A stretch of DNA of 64,000 nucleotides, taken from Anatilimnocola floriformis. Lineage in GTDB: Bacteria; Planctomycetota; Planctomycetia; Pirellulales; Pirellulaceae. Location of the stretch: NCBI RefSeq assembly GCF_024256385.1, contig NZ_JAMLFW010000001.1, positions 3,100,001 through 3,164,000 of the forward strand, in the 5' to 3' direction. The translations under genes were made by a program, and so were the position numbers. Of this stretch, positions 10,085 through 18,389 are shown piece by piece (position 1 is the first letter of the stretch; each line of letters begins with the position of its first letter). The notes beneath the pieces were generated by a model. The model searched no databases. It had not been told where the DNA came from and saw only the letters and a program-made list of their open reading frames with translations.

Positions 10085-11530
10085 TTAAGCCACGTCTTGC
10101 AACTGTTTGATTGACTCCATGGCGCGCTTCAATGACTTGCGGCTTCGCTTTTCGGTTTTGATCGTGCGGATCAGTTCGTTCACGGCCGCGAGCGTCGTTC
10201 GCAGTTGGCTACGAATTGAGATTGCGCAGTCCGTGGCCGAAGGCGTTTGCTTCGTTGCCGACGCTGGACTCAAACGAGCAGCCCGCTGCTTCGTCGCCGG
10301 TTGCGAATGTTCTGCGATTGCGGACTGGGGTGGCGGCAAATCAACCGTGGAGGAAATCTGCTTGAGTGGCGACTCCCTGCGCCGCGCAACTGAAGGTGCG
10401 TCATTGCGCGTGCTGAACGGCGACTCAATTCGGAGGGAGTCCTCGCTTGACTTCAGTGCCTCTTTGGGATCAAGCAACATCCACACGAACGTGCGGCTCG
10501 CGTCGCTCGCGATCGCCGGTGAAGCGATATCCGGAAAATGTATATCCGAAAAACCCATCGCCGCCGCTCGCGCCAGGAACTTCCGATCTGTGCAAATGCG
10601 GATGTCTTCTCCCTGCTTGCTGGAATTTCGCAAGAACATTTCCGCCGGTCGGGGCGTGCTGGGAGAAGCCGCCCGCAGAATAACCTTTCCATTGAGATCG
10701 ACGGTCAGTTCGCGGTGTGTTTCACCGTTCGGCAACCGGTGCAGGTTGTCCACCAGGAACTTAGCATCGGCGGATGCCAGCTTGAGCGTCGCCTTGCTGG
10801 AATGGGTGGACGGTATCGAGCGGTCAATGTCGGGGAAACGGCCTTCCGTTGACACACCCAGCCAGTAGGTCCACGGGCCGATCTGAAACACTACCCTTTC
10901 ATCGGTCTTGCCGACGCGCACAGGCTGATCGTGCGGAAGTTCTTTGCTCGCAAAGAACTTCGTGTGTTCCAGCAGCAACTCTTCAGCGAAGCCAAACGTG
11001 AAGCCCGCTTGCTTCAGCAACTGGCGACCATCGGTAGCTGCGATAATTCCATCGCTGCCACGAATCTGGATACTACCGAGCGCATATCGCTTACTTTCGA
11101 CGTCCGTCGTTTCATAGGCGTCACGCAAGGCGATGAGCAACTCGGCCGAATTTTCGACGAACTGCGCTGGCAGGGTAGGAAAATGCTGCGCATCCGTGGC
11201 TGGTTCCAGGGCGTCGTATTCCAGGTCCTGGAAGACGCCTTTTTCTTGCCAACTCGCGCCGAGCACGCCCGCACGACGGCAATTTAAAAACACCGGTTCT
11301 GCTCTTGAACCCTGGACATCGTCGAGAACGCTGAGCGGAACAAACAAGAGCTCGCGGTCTTGCGGCCGAGGATCGTGGAATTGAAGGGCCTGATTGGTTC
11401 CCTGTACTTCGACAAACAGACCAGCATCGCCGGAGCGAAATGTCAGTACAATCTGCGCGGCTTGGCGAGGAATAGTCCGTTTCACAATCGAGCGGATGTG
11501 CTTGGCTAACAATCGGGTAATTTGAATCAA
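10085..11530 (-). CDS. Sliding-clamp-like (DnaN-fold) protein
   Basis: 481 residues. The middle part contains YALGSIQIRGSDGIIAATDGRQLL (about residues 147-171), closely resembling the DnaN motif where a strand and loop lead into the ATDGHRL signature. Regularly spaced strand-rich blocks follow, as expected for clamp domains 2 and 3. The last about 110 residues are low-complexity Ser/Pro/Thr with a C-terminal basic helix (LRTTLAAVNELIRTIKTEKRSRKSLKRAMESIKQLQ) that is not part of a clamp. It is therefore probably a clamp paralogue adapted for an accessory element rather than the replicative beta subunit. ATG at 11530. Confidence 0.55.
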   Translation of the reverse strand: MIQITRLLAKHIRSIVKRTIPRQAAQIVLTFRSGDAGLFVEVQGTNQALQFHDPRPQDRELLFVPLSVLDDVQGSRAEPVFLNCRRAGVLGASWQEKGVFQDLEYDALEPATDAQHFPTLPAQFVENSAELLIALRDAYETTDVESKRYALGSIQIRGSDGIIAATDGRQLLKQAGFTFGFAEELLLEHTKFFASKELPHDQPVRVGKTDERVVFQIGPWTYWLGVSTEGRFPDIDRSIPSTHSSKATLKLASADAKFLVDNLHRLPNGETHRELTVDLNGKVILRAASPSTPRPAEMFLRNSSKQGEDIRICTDRKFLARAAAMGFSDIHFPDIASPAIASDASRTFVWMLLDPKEALKSSEDSLRIESPFSTRNDAPSVARRRESPLKQISSTVDLPPPQSAIAEHSQPATKQRAARLSPASATKQTPSATDCAISIRSQLRTTLAAVNELIRTIKTEKRSRKSLKRAMESIKQLQDVA

Positions 11531-11567
11531 CGCAAAGTCTCCCTAAGGAAATGGTGAGAACAAAAAA

Positions 11568-11594
11568 GGGTGGCAGCCACACTTGCTGCCACCC
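11568..11594 (-). terminator. Rho-independent terminator
   Basis: GGGTGGCAG and CTGCCACCC arms (9 bp) with a 9-nt loop, followed on the minus strand by TTTTTTG. It ends the small gene at 11814-11626 and separates it from the clamp-like gene. Confidence 0.85.
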
Positions 11595-11625
11595 GAAGCG
11601 ATTCGTTGCATCAACGCGATAGCGT

Positions 11626-11814
11626 CTAAGCAGCGCTACATCGTTGGTCGCGTTCTAACGCATCCCAATCGACAACGCTCGGAAGCGCATCGTCATCTTG
11701 GTCTGGATTGAATGCTTGGAGCGGCGTAAGCACGCTGAAGCCGCGGCGACGGATGGTGCGCAATGATTCTCCCGTGGCATCAGCCACGGCTTCATTCAGT
11801 TCAGTTTGGGTCAC
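11626..11814 (-). CDS. 62-residue acidic/basic hypothetical protein, GTG start
   Basis: The GTG at 11814 is chosen because AAGGAG lies 7 nt upstream; the longer in-frame extension to 12051 has no ribosome binding site and overlaps the neighbouring gene. Sequence TQTELNEAVADATGESLRTIRRRGFSVL suggests a short helical DNA-binding-like N-terminus, then an acidic tail (NPDQDDDALPSVVDWDALERD). A similar length and arrangement of short proteins occurs in planctomycete accessory clusters, from recall. Function unknown. Confidence 0.55.
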   Translation of the reverse strand: MTQTELNEAVADATGESLRTIRRRGFSVLTPLQAFNPDQDDDALPSVVDWDALERDQRCSAA

Positions 11815-11848
11815 AGACAAACTCCTTGAAAATAAGAACAACGAGAAA

Positions 11849-11882
11849 GGCCTGCGGTGTGCGCATGCGCGCACCGCAGGCC
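11849..11882 (-). terminator. Strong palindromic hairpin (probable terminator)
   Basis: Arms GGCCTGCGGTGTGCGC and GCGCGCACCGCAGGCC pair over 16 bp with a single G-T wobble and a 2-nt centre. On the minus strand a T-containing stretch (TTTCTCGTTGTTCTTATTTTC) follows before the AAGGAG of the next gene. It most likely terminates transcription of 12163-11918. Confidence 0.65.
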
Positions 11883-11917
11883 GACGATTTTGAAACAAGG
11901 GAAGAAAACGCAGACGG

Positions 11918-12163
11918 TCAGGCCGTCGGCAGCAACCAGTGCTGAGATAGCCAAGCCACTTCAGCGGTGAGCGCTTCGCTACGAGAAACAAAGGGACCGA
12001 GCGTCGGTCCCGAAACTGGTGAGAGATCGCAAACCCATTGACCACGTTCATCGGGTTCGACGTGCGAACCGCGGCAGATAGTCAATGTGCCCAGCTGTGC
12101 CAGATTGATGGTCTCACCGTAAATACAGCGGGCCCGCCCTCCAAGTTCAATCAGCAGTTCCAT
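11918..12163 (-). CDS. 81-residue hypothetical protein
   Basis: Begins MELLIELGGRARCIYGETI and continues with alternating strand-like segments (LGTLTICRGSHVEPDERGQWVCDLSP) and a closing helix EALTAEVAWLSQHWL. No catalytic motif. It follows the stop of the 314-residue gene by 12 nt and is ended by the hairpin at 11849-11882, so it belongs to the same transcription unit. Not assigned to a family. Confidence 0.6.
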   Translation of the reverse strand: MELLIELGGRARCIYGETINLAQLGTLTICRGSHVEPDERGQWVCDLSPVSGPTLGPFVSRSEALTAEVAWLSQHWLLPTA

Positions 12164-12175
12164 AATGGAGGTGCC

Positions 12176-13120
12176 TCACTTGCTGCGGCGGAGGATGTTA
12201 CGGCGTGGGCGGTCGACGAGCAGGCCATCGAGCACCGATTGCACTCCCGACAGCTGCGAAGCAACTTGCTGCCGAAGCGCTTGGTTGTCGCGCAATTGTT
12301 GCGGCTCGACGCCGCGCACCACGCGTTGCGCTTGCCCTACTAAATCATCGAGCTGCTCATTCGAGCGAATGTTGAGGTGCCGAAACCGCTCAAAGAACTC
12401 GCGAAGATTCTCGACGACAGAATCGCGGAAGACTTTGGGTTTGCCATCCTCGGCACCACCCAAACGCTCGGTCAGGTGAGAAACGAGCTTTGCAAGCTCT
12501 TCGGTGAAGGCCTGTTCAGCGAGTTCAACTGCCTCGTCAAACCGGGCGGCCACCCGGGCAGCTTCTTGCTGGTAAAGCTGCGGCGACAACTGGCGCAAAT
12601 AATCCGGCGGTTCCACGCTGGGAAAATCAAAGGTCACATCAAACCACCCGCGAAGTGTCGCCGGATAATCCCCCGCGTTATACAAAGAGCCGAGCCGGCG
12701 GCGGGCCGCCGATCTCAATTCGTCGTAGCGCTCATCGAGCTTGATGACCGCGTCGTCCAGTTCGGCTTTAAGGGAGGTCAACTGCACCGTGAAGGCGCCG
12801 ATGTCATCCTGGCGGATCAACCGAATGCCGCTTTCAGGATAGGGGAGGGAAACTCCTCTCCAATAAGCAAGCGCACGGTGCCGCACCGCCGTCACTGCCT
12901 TGAAGGCTGGGTGCGACGTGTCCAGCAACTTTTTGCCAGCAGACAAATAGGCCCGCTCGGCGCCGAACGTGTCGGCCGCCTGGGATTTTTGTTCCTGCGT
13001 TAACGTCTTCCGGCTACCGAGCCAGGTAAACATCACGCGCACTGCGGCCATCGTGGTTCGCAGTCGATCGGACGGCGCGCTTTGATTTTGTGTAGCCGGT
13101 AGGTCTAACAAGGCAGTCAT
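12176..13120 (-). CDS. Helical hypothetical protein (possibly DUF3150-like)
   Basis: 314 residues from the ATG at 13120, chosen because GGAG lies 6 nt upstream (frame open to 13270 without a ribosome binding site). Almost entirely alpha-helical with coiled-coil potential (YLRQLSPQLYQQEAARVAARFDEAVELAEQAFTEELAKLV) and a basic C-terminus. The early part (FTWLGSRKTLTQEQ ... ERAYLSAGKKLLD) recalls DUF3150 proteins that accompany AAA+ ATPases in mobile elements, but I cannot confirm this. An AAA+ gene occurs 2 kb upstream in the same direction. Confidence 0.6.
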   Translation of the reverse strand: MTALLDLPATQNQSAPSDRLRTTMAAVRVMFTWLGSRKTLTQEQKSQAADTFGAERAYLSAGKKLLDTSHPAFKAVTAVRHRALAYWRGVSLPYPESGIRLIRQDDIGAFTVQLTSLKAELDDAVIKLDERYDELRSAARRRLGSLYNAGDYPATLRGWFDVTFDFPSVEPPDYLRQLSPQLYQQEAARVAARFDEAVELAEQAFTEELAKLVSHLTERLGGAEDGKPKVFRDSVVENLREFFERFRHLNIRSNEQLDDLVGQAQRVVRGVEPQQLRDNQALRQQVASQLSGVQSVLDGLLVDRPRRNILRRSK

Positions 13121-13422
13121 AAAAGTCTCCATAAAGAAGCAAAGAAGTAAGTAAATGCGATGACTGGCAGCAGCACTGCAGAAGTTAGCCTTACAGGGGA
13201 AGGCCGCATTAAGGTGTCGAGCAGCCGGTGCCAGATCAGGTTTGGCCAGAGAAGCCCTCGGCGGCAACAAGAAAGTTCAAGCCACCCGATCTCTGGCGCG
13301 CCACTCAATTCGGTTCGATCTGCTCCGAAGTGTGGCGATTGGCATAATCGCCTCGCTTACTGTGGGCGACGATGCGGATTCATTGCTCGCCCGACAGAAG
13401 GCGGCATATCGGAGGTCTTGCG
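13121..13422. other. Intergenic stretch without recognisable feature
   Basis: About 300 bp between two minus-strand genes. Short frames on both strands lack ribosome binding sites and protein-like sequence. It probably contains the promoter of the 13120 gene. Confidence 0.4.
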
Positions 13423-13920
13423 CTAGGGTACGGTGCTGAGATTGGCCCCCAATAGACCAACCTTGATCCCCGCCATCTGCAAGGCCGAGGTGGCGCGATT
13501 GGTGAAGACGTACATTACGGCCAAGCTGATGCAGGGGAAGAACAGCCCCACGGCAAAAAACGCAATGGTGTGGACAGACATCTCAAGCGCCCGTCCGAGC
13601 TTAAAGAAGCACCAGACCCCAAACGCTGCGTTACCGAGGAATCCCAGTATTCCCAACGGCCAAAGCCAAGTTGTTTGAAAACAATACCAAATCGGCAGTT
13701 GGCTGAGGATGGTGATCAGCAGAGCGTAAAGCAACAGTTTTTGTCGATAAGCAATCTCCTGGAGCGGCGAAGGTTCAGATCCTAGGGAAACACGGGTGGC
13801 CACTGGGGGTGGCACAACGGTCTGCGGCAAGCGAACAGCCAGCGGAAAGCCGCATTGCGGACATGCGGGTGCTTGGTCGCTTACCTGACGCTGACATTCC
13901 GGGCAGGCAATTAAAGGCAT
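13423..13920 (-). CDS. Zinc-ribbon membrane protein
   Basis: 165 residues. The N-terminal zinc ribbon MPLIACPECQRQVSDQAPACPQCGFPL has two CPxC knuckles (residues 6-9 and 20-23). Three hydrophobic membrane segments follow: LLLYALLITILSQLPIWY, LWPLGILGFLGNAAFGVWCFF and TIAFFAVGLFFPCISLAVMYVF. Domain order matches the common zinc-ribbon plus TM proteins of unknown role. It stands next to another zinc-ribbon protein gene in the same orientation. Confidence 0.65.
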   Translation of the reverse strand: MPLIACPECQRQVSDQAPACPQCGFPLAVRLPQTVVPPPVATRVSLGSEPSPLQEIAYRQKLLLYALLITILSQLPIWYCFQTTWLWPLGILGFLGNAAFGVWCFFKLGRALEMSVHTIAFFAVGLFFPCISLAVMYVFTNRATSALQMAGIKVGLLGANLSTVP

Positions 13921-13959
13921 AGTCTTCTTTCTGTGAATGTGAGAGGTATTTCAGTTCAG

Positions 13960-14670
13960 CTATTTGCTCCGCGGCGGAAACTGAATACTCGCTGTAATGT
14001 CGAGGAGTTCCTGCTGGCGAATTGCAAAATTCTCCGCCGTCGTGAACGCTCGGATTTGATAATACGTGAGCGGTGTGTCCACCACCGTGTGTAGAAATGT
14101 GAAACGCGTACCGTCTTGACTGGCTTCAATTCGGCTCTGGACTGCCGGATGTCCGCCGACCATCAAATGCACGGCGGATGTCTGCGTTCCGTCCTGCAAT
14201 TCCTTCACCAGCAAATCGCGCAGAGCTCCGCCGTAGGAATCGAGGTTGGGGAAGGAACTAGCCACGGATGCCTTCTCTTCGGCGAAGCCTACGATTCCCA
14301 GATCATGTGCTGGATGCTTAATGAAAATCGTGCTTCCGGGGATGGCGGCAGGGTCGCTTGACCATTCCGAAGTGGCGATTATTTGCACGCGTCCCTGCTC
14401 ATCGGCAAAGGTCTTGAGGATCGGCGCGGAAGTTGGCTGAACGTGCGGTGCCGACTGTCCCCCAGGTTGTGCGGGAAGCGCCAGAACGATCACGTTTAGC
14501 AGCAGTAAGAAAATGACGGTGCCATTGAGCACCCACCAAATGGCCGGCGGGATGCTGAAACGGGCTCGCGCAACTGTGAAGGGTCCCGAACTATCACCAC
14601 CACAGAAAGGGCAATTGCCGTTTCCAGTCGGGACCGAACGGCCACAGACCTGGCAGGTTCTTGGGGTCAT
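13960..14670 (-). CDS. Zinc-ribbon, single-TM protein with extracytoplasmic PsbP/DUF1795-like domain
   Basis: 236 residues from the ATG at 14670 (GGAG 8 nt upstream; a TTG codon precedes it). The N-terminal ribbon CQVCGRSVPTGNGNCPFCG (residues about 6-24) is followed by a membrane helix (IWWVLNGTVIFLLLLNVIVLAL) and a soluble C-terminal domain. That domain has strand/helix patterns (STIFIKHPAHDLGIVGF ... HTVVDTPLTYYQIRAF ... LDITASIQFP) typical of PsbP/DUF1795-type folds. Probably a membrane-anchored sensor or stress protein; role inferred. Confidence 0.6.
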   Translation of the reverse strand: MTPRTCQVCGRSVPTGNGNCPFCGGDSSGPFTVARARFSIPPAIWWVLNGTVIFLLLLNVIVLALPAQPGGQSAPHVQPTSAPILKTFADEQGRVQIIATSEWSSDPAAIPGSTIFIKHPAHDLGIVGFAEEKASVASSFPNLDSYGGALRDLLVKELQDGTQTSAVHLMVGGHPAVQSRIEASQDGTRFTFLHTVVDTPLTYYQIRAFTTAENFAIRQQELLDITASIQFPPRSK

Positions 14671-14831
14671 CAAAACATCTCCATTGGGTGCTTAGGAATT
14701 TTTGGGAAGCGGGAGCAAGCTTTCGGCATTGATCAAAATGGACAAGTACTTCGGCAGTGTAGCCAGCGCGGGATTGAAAAGATACTCATAGTCCGTCGAC
14801 CGATAGGCATCTCCCTGACCATGATTCGGAG

Positions 14832-15053
14832 ATGGCAAAGACGGCCGACATCTTGGAGAACTTCGGCCAGCGAGTACGCTCTTTACGCACTGCTAAGGGC
14901 TGGTCGCAGGAGGACTTTGCCCATGAGTGCCAGCTCGACCGAACCTATATGGGCGGAATTGAGCGCGGCGAACGAAATGTCGCCCTGAGGAATATCCAGC
15001 GCATCGCCAACGCCTTGGGGATTTCGATTTCCGAGTTGATGAAAGGCCTGTGA
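14832..15053 (+). CDS. XRE-family transcriptional regulator
   Basis: 73 residues, a single helix-turn-helix domain: [47 protein letters not shown]. The recognition pattern (S-Q-E-D-F-A then [13 protein letters not shown]) matches stand-alone Cro/C-protein-like repressors such as those found beside restriction-modification systems. The only SD-like sequence (GGAG) abuts the ATG with no spacer, so initiation may be weak or leaderless. It is divergent from the zinc-ribbon genes and convergent with the AAA+ gene. Confidence 0.75.
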   Translation: MAKTADILENFGQRVRSLRTAKGWSQEDFAHECQLDRTYMGGIERGERNVALRNIQRIANALGISISELMKGL

Positions 15054-15135
15054 GTTTGAACGCTCGGCACTAAGCCGCGCGAACATACTGAATCAGCCGG
15101 TGAGGGCAACTGCTCGAATTGCTTAACGCCCCGTT

Positions 15136-16617
15136 TCAATTCTGCGACGGTTCGCGCGAAACCTTACGCCGCGGCGAAGTTTCACACTTGAAAATACCAG
15201 GTCGATCTGCGCTCAAGCAGCGACCGCTGGCCCAGTTCCTCAACTTTTCAATTGCTTCGCCCGCAGTACGAGCGATCGGCACGACATGCTGGGCTGCAGC
15301 ATTGAGCGGCAGATCCAGCAGAGCTGCGAGCCGGCAGCAGGCGCGGATTTCTGCGCCGGTCCACTCGTCGTCAGTGGGAATTTGCTGGGCAGAATCCAAT
15401 TGAAATCTTGCGATGTACATTTCCCAAATCTTTCGTCGCTGCGATTTGTCCGGTAGATCAATGAATGTCACGGCATCGAAGCGCTCTGCCCGCGCAAATT
15501 CCGGCGGTAGTCGCGAAATGTCGTTGCACGTCCCAACTAAGAAGACGTCGCTCGTGCGGTCGTTCAACCAAGTGAGCAATTGACCGAAAATCCGCGACGC
15601 TACTCCGGAATCTCCCGCGTTGCCACTGACTCCCGCCAGCCCTTTCTCCAATTCATCTGCGAAAAGCACGCACGGCGCCATCGCGTCTACGATTCTCAGC
15701 GCCTGGCGCATATTCCGTTCGCTTTCTCCCACGAGGCTCCCCAGCAGATTGCCAATTTCGAGGGTTAACGTCGGCCGGCCAGTTTCATTTCCGAGACTTT
15801 TTGCAAAGGCGCTCTTGCCACAGCCAGGCGGTGACAACAGCAACACACCGCGCGGGCGCAATAGTGGGTTTGCTTCACCTTGCCGGCGCATCGCCCGCAA
15901 GCAGAAAGCCTTTAGTGCATCCAGTCCGCCGACGTCTGCGAAGGTCTCGGTGCCGCGGTGCAGCGAGATCAGGCCGCTCTTCTTCAACATCTGGGATTTT
16001 TGTTCCCAGAGCACGTCCGCGCGTAGCTTCCCGTGCCGCACGAGCGACAAGCTGAAGGCCCCTTCAGCTTCGTACCGTGTCAACCCTGCTGCGGCGTCGA
16101 TCACGCGATCGAACTCTGCCGGGGCGGGCAACTCATCGTGCTCGGTGGCAATGCCGCGGGCAATCTCTGCCAGCTGCTCGCGTCCGGGCAGATCGTGCTC
16201 GATCACCACGAAATGCTTTTCCAATTCCGCCGGTACTTGGACGATCGGCGATAAGATAACGACAAAGCTGCGGTTCTGTTTGCCATGGGCAATCTGCTTG
16301 GCAAGCGCCTGCACGATTTCGCCACTCTGCAGGAACCGATGAAAATTCACGAGCACGAACAGCGCGGGCTGATCTGAAGCCGCGAATGCGGAGAGAGCGC
16401 GAATGGCAGCCAGGGGATCATTGGTACCGGTATCCGCACCGGGGTTTTGGCCCTGCAGTTTGAGCCCTTCTTCAATATCCCAAGTGGCCAGCCGCCATTC
16501 TTCGCTACGGCAGAGCATGGCGACCTCTGCTAACGCATCTTCATGTTCGTGAGATTCAATCCACAGGCCGGTGAAACAGGCCCGAACCAATTCTGACAAT
16601 CGCTCGGTGAGCGACAT
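15136..16617 (-). CDS. Ycf46-like AAA+ ATPase
   Basis: 493 residues from the ATG at 16617 (AGGAG 7 nt upstream; a nearer in-frame ATG and a longer frame to 16695 are less well spaced). The N-terminal about 220 residues form a degenerate P-loop-like domain without Walker motifs. Then comes an AAA+ module with Walker A SPPGCGKS (262-269), Walker B CVLFADE (316-322), and a sensor 1 segment FLVGTCND. This two-domain organisation is that of Ycf46 of cyanobacteria and plastids. The neighbouring DUF2997 and DUF1257 (Ycf35-type) genes support that. Biochemical role unknown. Confidence 0.7.
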   Translation of the reverse strand: MSLTERLSELVRACFTGLWIESHEHEDALAEVAMLCRSEEWRLATWDIEEGLKLQGQNPGADTGTNDPLAAIRALSAFAASDQPALFVLVNFHRFLQSGEIVQALAKQIAHGKQNRSFVVILSPIVQVPAELEKHFVVIEHDLPGREQLAEIARGIATEHDELPAPAEFDRVIDAAAGLTRYEAEGAFSLSLVRHGKLRADVLWEQKSQMLKKSGLISLHRGTETFADVGGLDALKAFCLRAMRRQGEANPLLRPRGVLLLSPPGCGKSAFAKSLGNETGRPTLTLEIGNLLGSLVGESERNMRQALRIVDAMAPCVLFADELEKGLAGVSGNAGDSGVASRIFGQLLTWLNDRTSDVFLVGTCNDISRLPPEFARAERFDAVTFIDLPDKSQRRKIWEMYIARFQLDSAQQIPTDDEWTGAEIRACCRLAALLDLPLNAAAQHVVPIARTAGEAIEKLRNWASGRCLSADRPGIFKCETSPRRKVSREPSQN

Positions 16618-16643
16618 AGGCATTCTCCTGGAAAACGAAAAAT

Positions 16644-16679
16644 GGCCGGTGCGCACTCCCTGGGGGATGCGCATCGGCC
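16644..16679 (-). terminator. Hairpin upstream of the AAA+ gene
   Basis: GGCCGGTGCGCA (16644-16655) pairs with TGCGCATCGGCC (16668-16679) over 12 bp with one wobble. On the minus strand it is followed by ATTTTTCGTTTTCC and then the AGGAG of the AAA+ gene. It is either a terminator of the preceding small genes or an attenuator of the ATPase gene. Confidence 0.65.
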
Positions 16680-16709
16680 GTGGAATCTGAAACACGTCGG
16701 GACTTGCCG

Positions 16710-16844
16710 TTAGCGGGCGAGATGGCGCTCCAAGCGGGCGATGCGAGCGGACAGCCGATCCACCGTGTTGAAGGTCCGCTTGAGCCTGGTCATCCAGCGC
16801 CGCAGCGCCACTCGATCGGCTTCAAGCTGCTGTTGTTGGCGCAC
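16710..16844 (-). CDS. Putative 44-residue helical protein, GTG start
   Basis: The frame VRQQQQLEADRVALRRWMTRLKRTFNTVDRLSARIARLERHLAR begins at a GTG directly after an in-frame stop and ends at TAA 16712-16710. It is strongly helical, with a heptad-like pattern and high Arg content. The position between the DUF2997 gene and the AAA+ gene, on the same strand, fits a small cluster member. No good ribosome binding site was seen. Confidence 0.4.
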   Translation of the reverse strand: MRQQQQLEADRVALRRWMTRLKRTFNTVDRLSARIARLERHLAR

Positions 16845-16916
16845 TTAGCGATGAATTTGCCGTGCAGTGGGCGAGCGATTGGGGTACAGGGCACAAGACT
16901 CGCCGACGCACCTAAC

Positions 16917-17114
16917 TCATGCCTGGCCCTCCTTAATCGTCTGGTCACGAGCCTGATGTTGATGGAACTCCGCCGTGAGCTTTTCGCGCGCTTGAGCCCC
17001 TAAGGCTTGCTCGATAAAACGACTTGCCTGACGACATTCGCCGCCGACAAATCCCTTGGTTTCAATTTTCGTTTCGCCCTTGGGCGATACAATGACTTCG
17101 ATGATTTTCGTCAT
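16917..17114 (-). CDS. DUF2997 family protein
   Basis: 65 residues. Begins MTKIIEVIVSPKGETKIETKGFVGGECRQASRFIEQALG. The strand with V-S-P-x-G-E-T-x-x-E-T-x-G-F and the G-x-x-C-R-x-A-S-R-F-x-E motif are the hallmarks of DUF2997. Its ATG overlaps the TGA of the DUF1257 gene (ATGA, 17114-17111), so the two are co-translated. DUF2997 and DUF1257 genes commonly occur together; function unknown. Confidence 0.8.
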   Translation of the reverse strand: MTKIIEVIVSPKGETKIETKGFVGGECRQASRFIEQALGAQAREKLTAEFHQHQARDQTIKEGQA

Positions 17115-17482
17115 GCGGCACCCCCAGCCACCTGGATGGTGAGTTTGATCGAACCGTCGGCGAGCGTTTGCTCGCTAACCATGTGACCCTTCTTGCGGGC
17201 CTCGATTTTTGCTAGTTCACACGCATATGCTTGCAGAAACCGATCCAGTTCCTGCTGTTTTCCCCAGCGTTCATTAAAGTTGTCAAACTTCAGCTGGCCA
17301 CTGGTGAGATCGCAAACAACTGGATACTGCCATCCGGGGAGCTGGACGGTCAGGCCCTCCGCGGTGCTGGTGAAGAGCTTGGCAACCTTATGGATGGGCG
17401 GTGCTAGACCCAGCCGGCGGCAGGCAGCCGTGACGGCCGCGGCATCGCGCACCTGCGTTTGAATCTGTACGATGTGAGACAA
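17111..17482 (-). CDS. DUF1257 (Ycf35-type) protein
   Basis: 123 residues, beginning MSHIVQIQTQVRDAAAVTAACRRLGL. The first strand and the later GWQYPVVCDLTSGQLKFDNFNERWGKQQELDRFLQAYAC block are characteristic of DUF1257, the family of cyanobacterial/plastid Ycf35. First gene of a minus-strand unit followed by DUF2997 (ATGA overlap), a 44-codon ORF and the Ycf46-like ATPase. The shared gene order implies a common process, not established. Confidence 0.8.
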   Translation of the reverse strand: MSHIVQIQTQVRDAAAVTAACRRLGLAPPIHKVAKLFTSTAEGLTVQLPGWQYPVVCDLTSGQLKFDNFNERWGKQQELDRFLQAYACELAKIEARKKGHMVSEQTLADGSIKLTIQVAGGAA

Positions 17483-17529
17483 GTTGAACCTCCTTTGACT
17501 TGAGGATTGCGGAACCAGATCGCTACCGG

Positions 17530-18081
17530 TCAGTGAGCATCGTTGACTCGAGCGCCAGGAGATGAACTGAGACGCGGGACGGCTGGAGAAATTTGCGTCG
17601 TCGAAATCTCCGAGATCAGGAGACTGTTGACTGCGGCTTCGTCCGGGCCACCCCGGTTGAGCGAATACAAGAGCAGCCCGATGATGAGGAAAGGCAGCAG
17701 GGCGGAGATGAGCAGCGCGACACCGCCAATCGCTTCCGCAATGATTGGATCCCGATGTCGCTGGGCAGCAATCGACTTTCGCTCGGCCTCCAGTTGCGCA
17801 CGAGCTTCGTCGATCCGCTGGTAACTCTCGGCGATCTCGGATTGCAACTCTCGCCGAGACTGGGTGAACTGCTCACGGGCTTCGGCTTCTGCCTGGACCA
17901 ACTCGCGCGTTGTCTCGGCAATTTGCCGGCTGTTTTCGGCGACAGCCTCGCTCTGGCGACTTTGTTGCTCAAGACTCGACTGGGCGAGTTCCGTCAGGCG
18001 TTGATCGGCGGGCCGGCAGCCGCAAGTCACTAACCCGGCCACCAGCCTCAGCAAGACTATGGCAATCTGATGAGCTTTCAT
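17530..18081 (-). CDS. Coiled-coil protein with N-terminal signal/lipobox-like segment and a C-terminal TM helix
   Basis: 183 residues from the ATG at 18081 (GGAGG ribosome binding site). The N-terminus has IAIVLLRLVAGLVTCGC, a hydrophobic signal ending in possible lipidation cysteines. A long coiled coil follows (LTELAQSSLEQQSRQSEAVAENSRQ ... AQLEAERKSIAAQR), then a membrane helix (IGGVALLISALLPFLIIGLLLYSL) and a Ser/Pro tail. Family not recognised. Just upstream of the DUF1257 cluster on the same strand. Confidence 0.6.
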   Translation of the reverse strand: MKAHQIAIVLLRLVAGLVTCGCRPADQRLTELAQSSLEQQSRQSEAVAENSRQIAETTRELVQAEAEAREQFTQSRRELQSEIAESYQRIDEARAQLEAERKSIAAQRHRDPIIAEAIGGVALLISALLPFLIIGLLLYSLNRGGPDEAAVNSLLISEISTTQISPAVPRLSSSPGARVNDAH

Positions 18082-18217
18082 GATCGTTCCTCCATTTGAA
18101 AAGGGTTCGGACGAGTAAGGTCTGCATTGCCCGCCGCAGGCGAATTTCACGTACCAGCGCCACGGTGAGTAGCAATGCCAGGAACGCGGCGGCTCCGAGC
18201 ACCTGGGCACAGGGCAT
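17969..18217 (-). CDS. Small membrane protein, C-terminus overlapping the next gene
   Basis: 82 residues. ATG at 18217 with AGGAG well placed. The N-terminal hydrophobic helix VLGAAAFLALLLTVALV is followed by a basic stretch (REIRLRRAMQTLLVRTLFKWRN). The last about 38 codons overlap the coding region of the coiled-coil protein in another frame, which is unusual. The ancestral stop may have been lost, and the real conserved part is probably only the first 45 residues. Confidence 0.45.
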   Translation of the reverse strand: MPCAQVLGAAAFLALLLTVALVREIRLRRAMQTLLVRTLFKWRNDHESSSDCHSLAEAGGRVSDLRLPARRSTPDGTRPVES

Positions 18218-18389
18218 CGATAGCTCCTTTCAGAAAATTTGGAAAAATGTACTTTTGGTCTTGTACTCCGGTCAAAAGTGGTGCAGGTTCAAGTTTGGCG
18301 CTCAGGAGATTGGCAGTAATCGCAGCGCTCCGAATTGTTTTGGCAAGTGAAGAAGCTTGCCAAGGGTCGCGGCAAACAGGGAGGTGAAC

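Noticed and set aside
11626-12051. 141-residue protein from 12051
   Set aside because: The N-terminal extension overlaps another gene and the terminator hairpin; the GTG at 11814 with AAGGAG is a better start.
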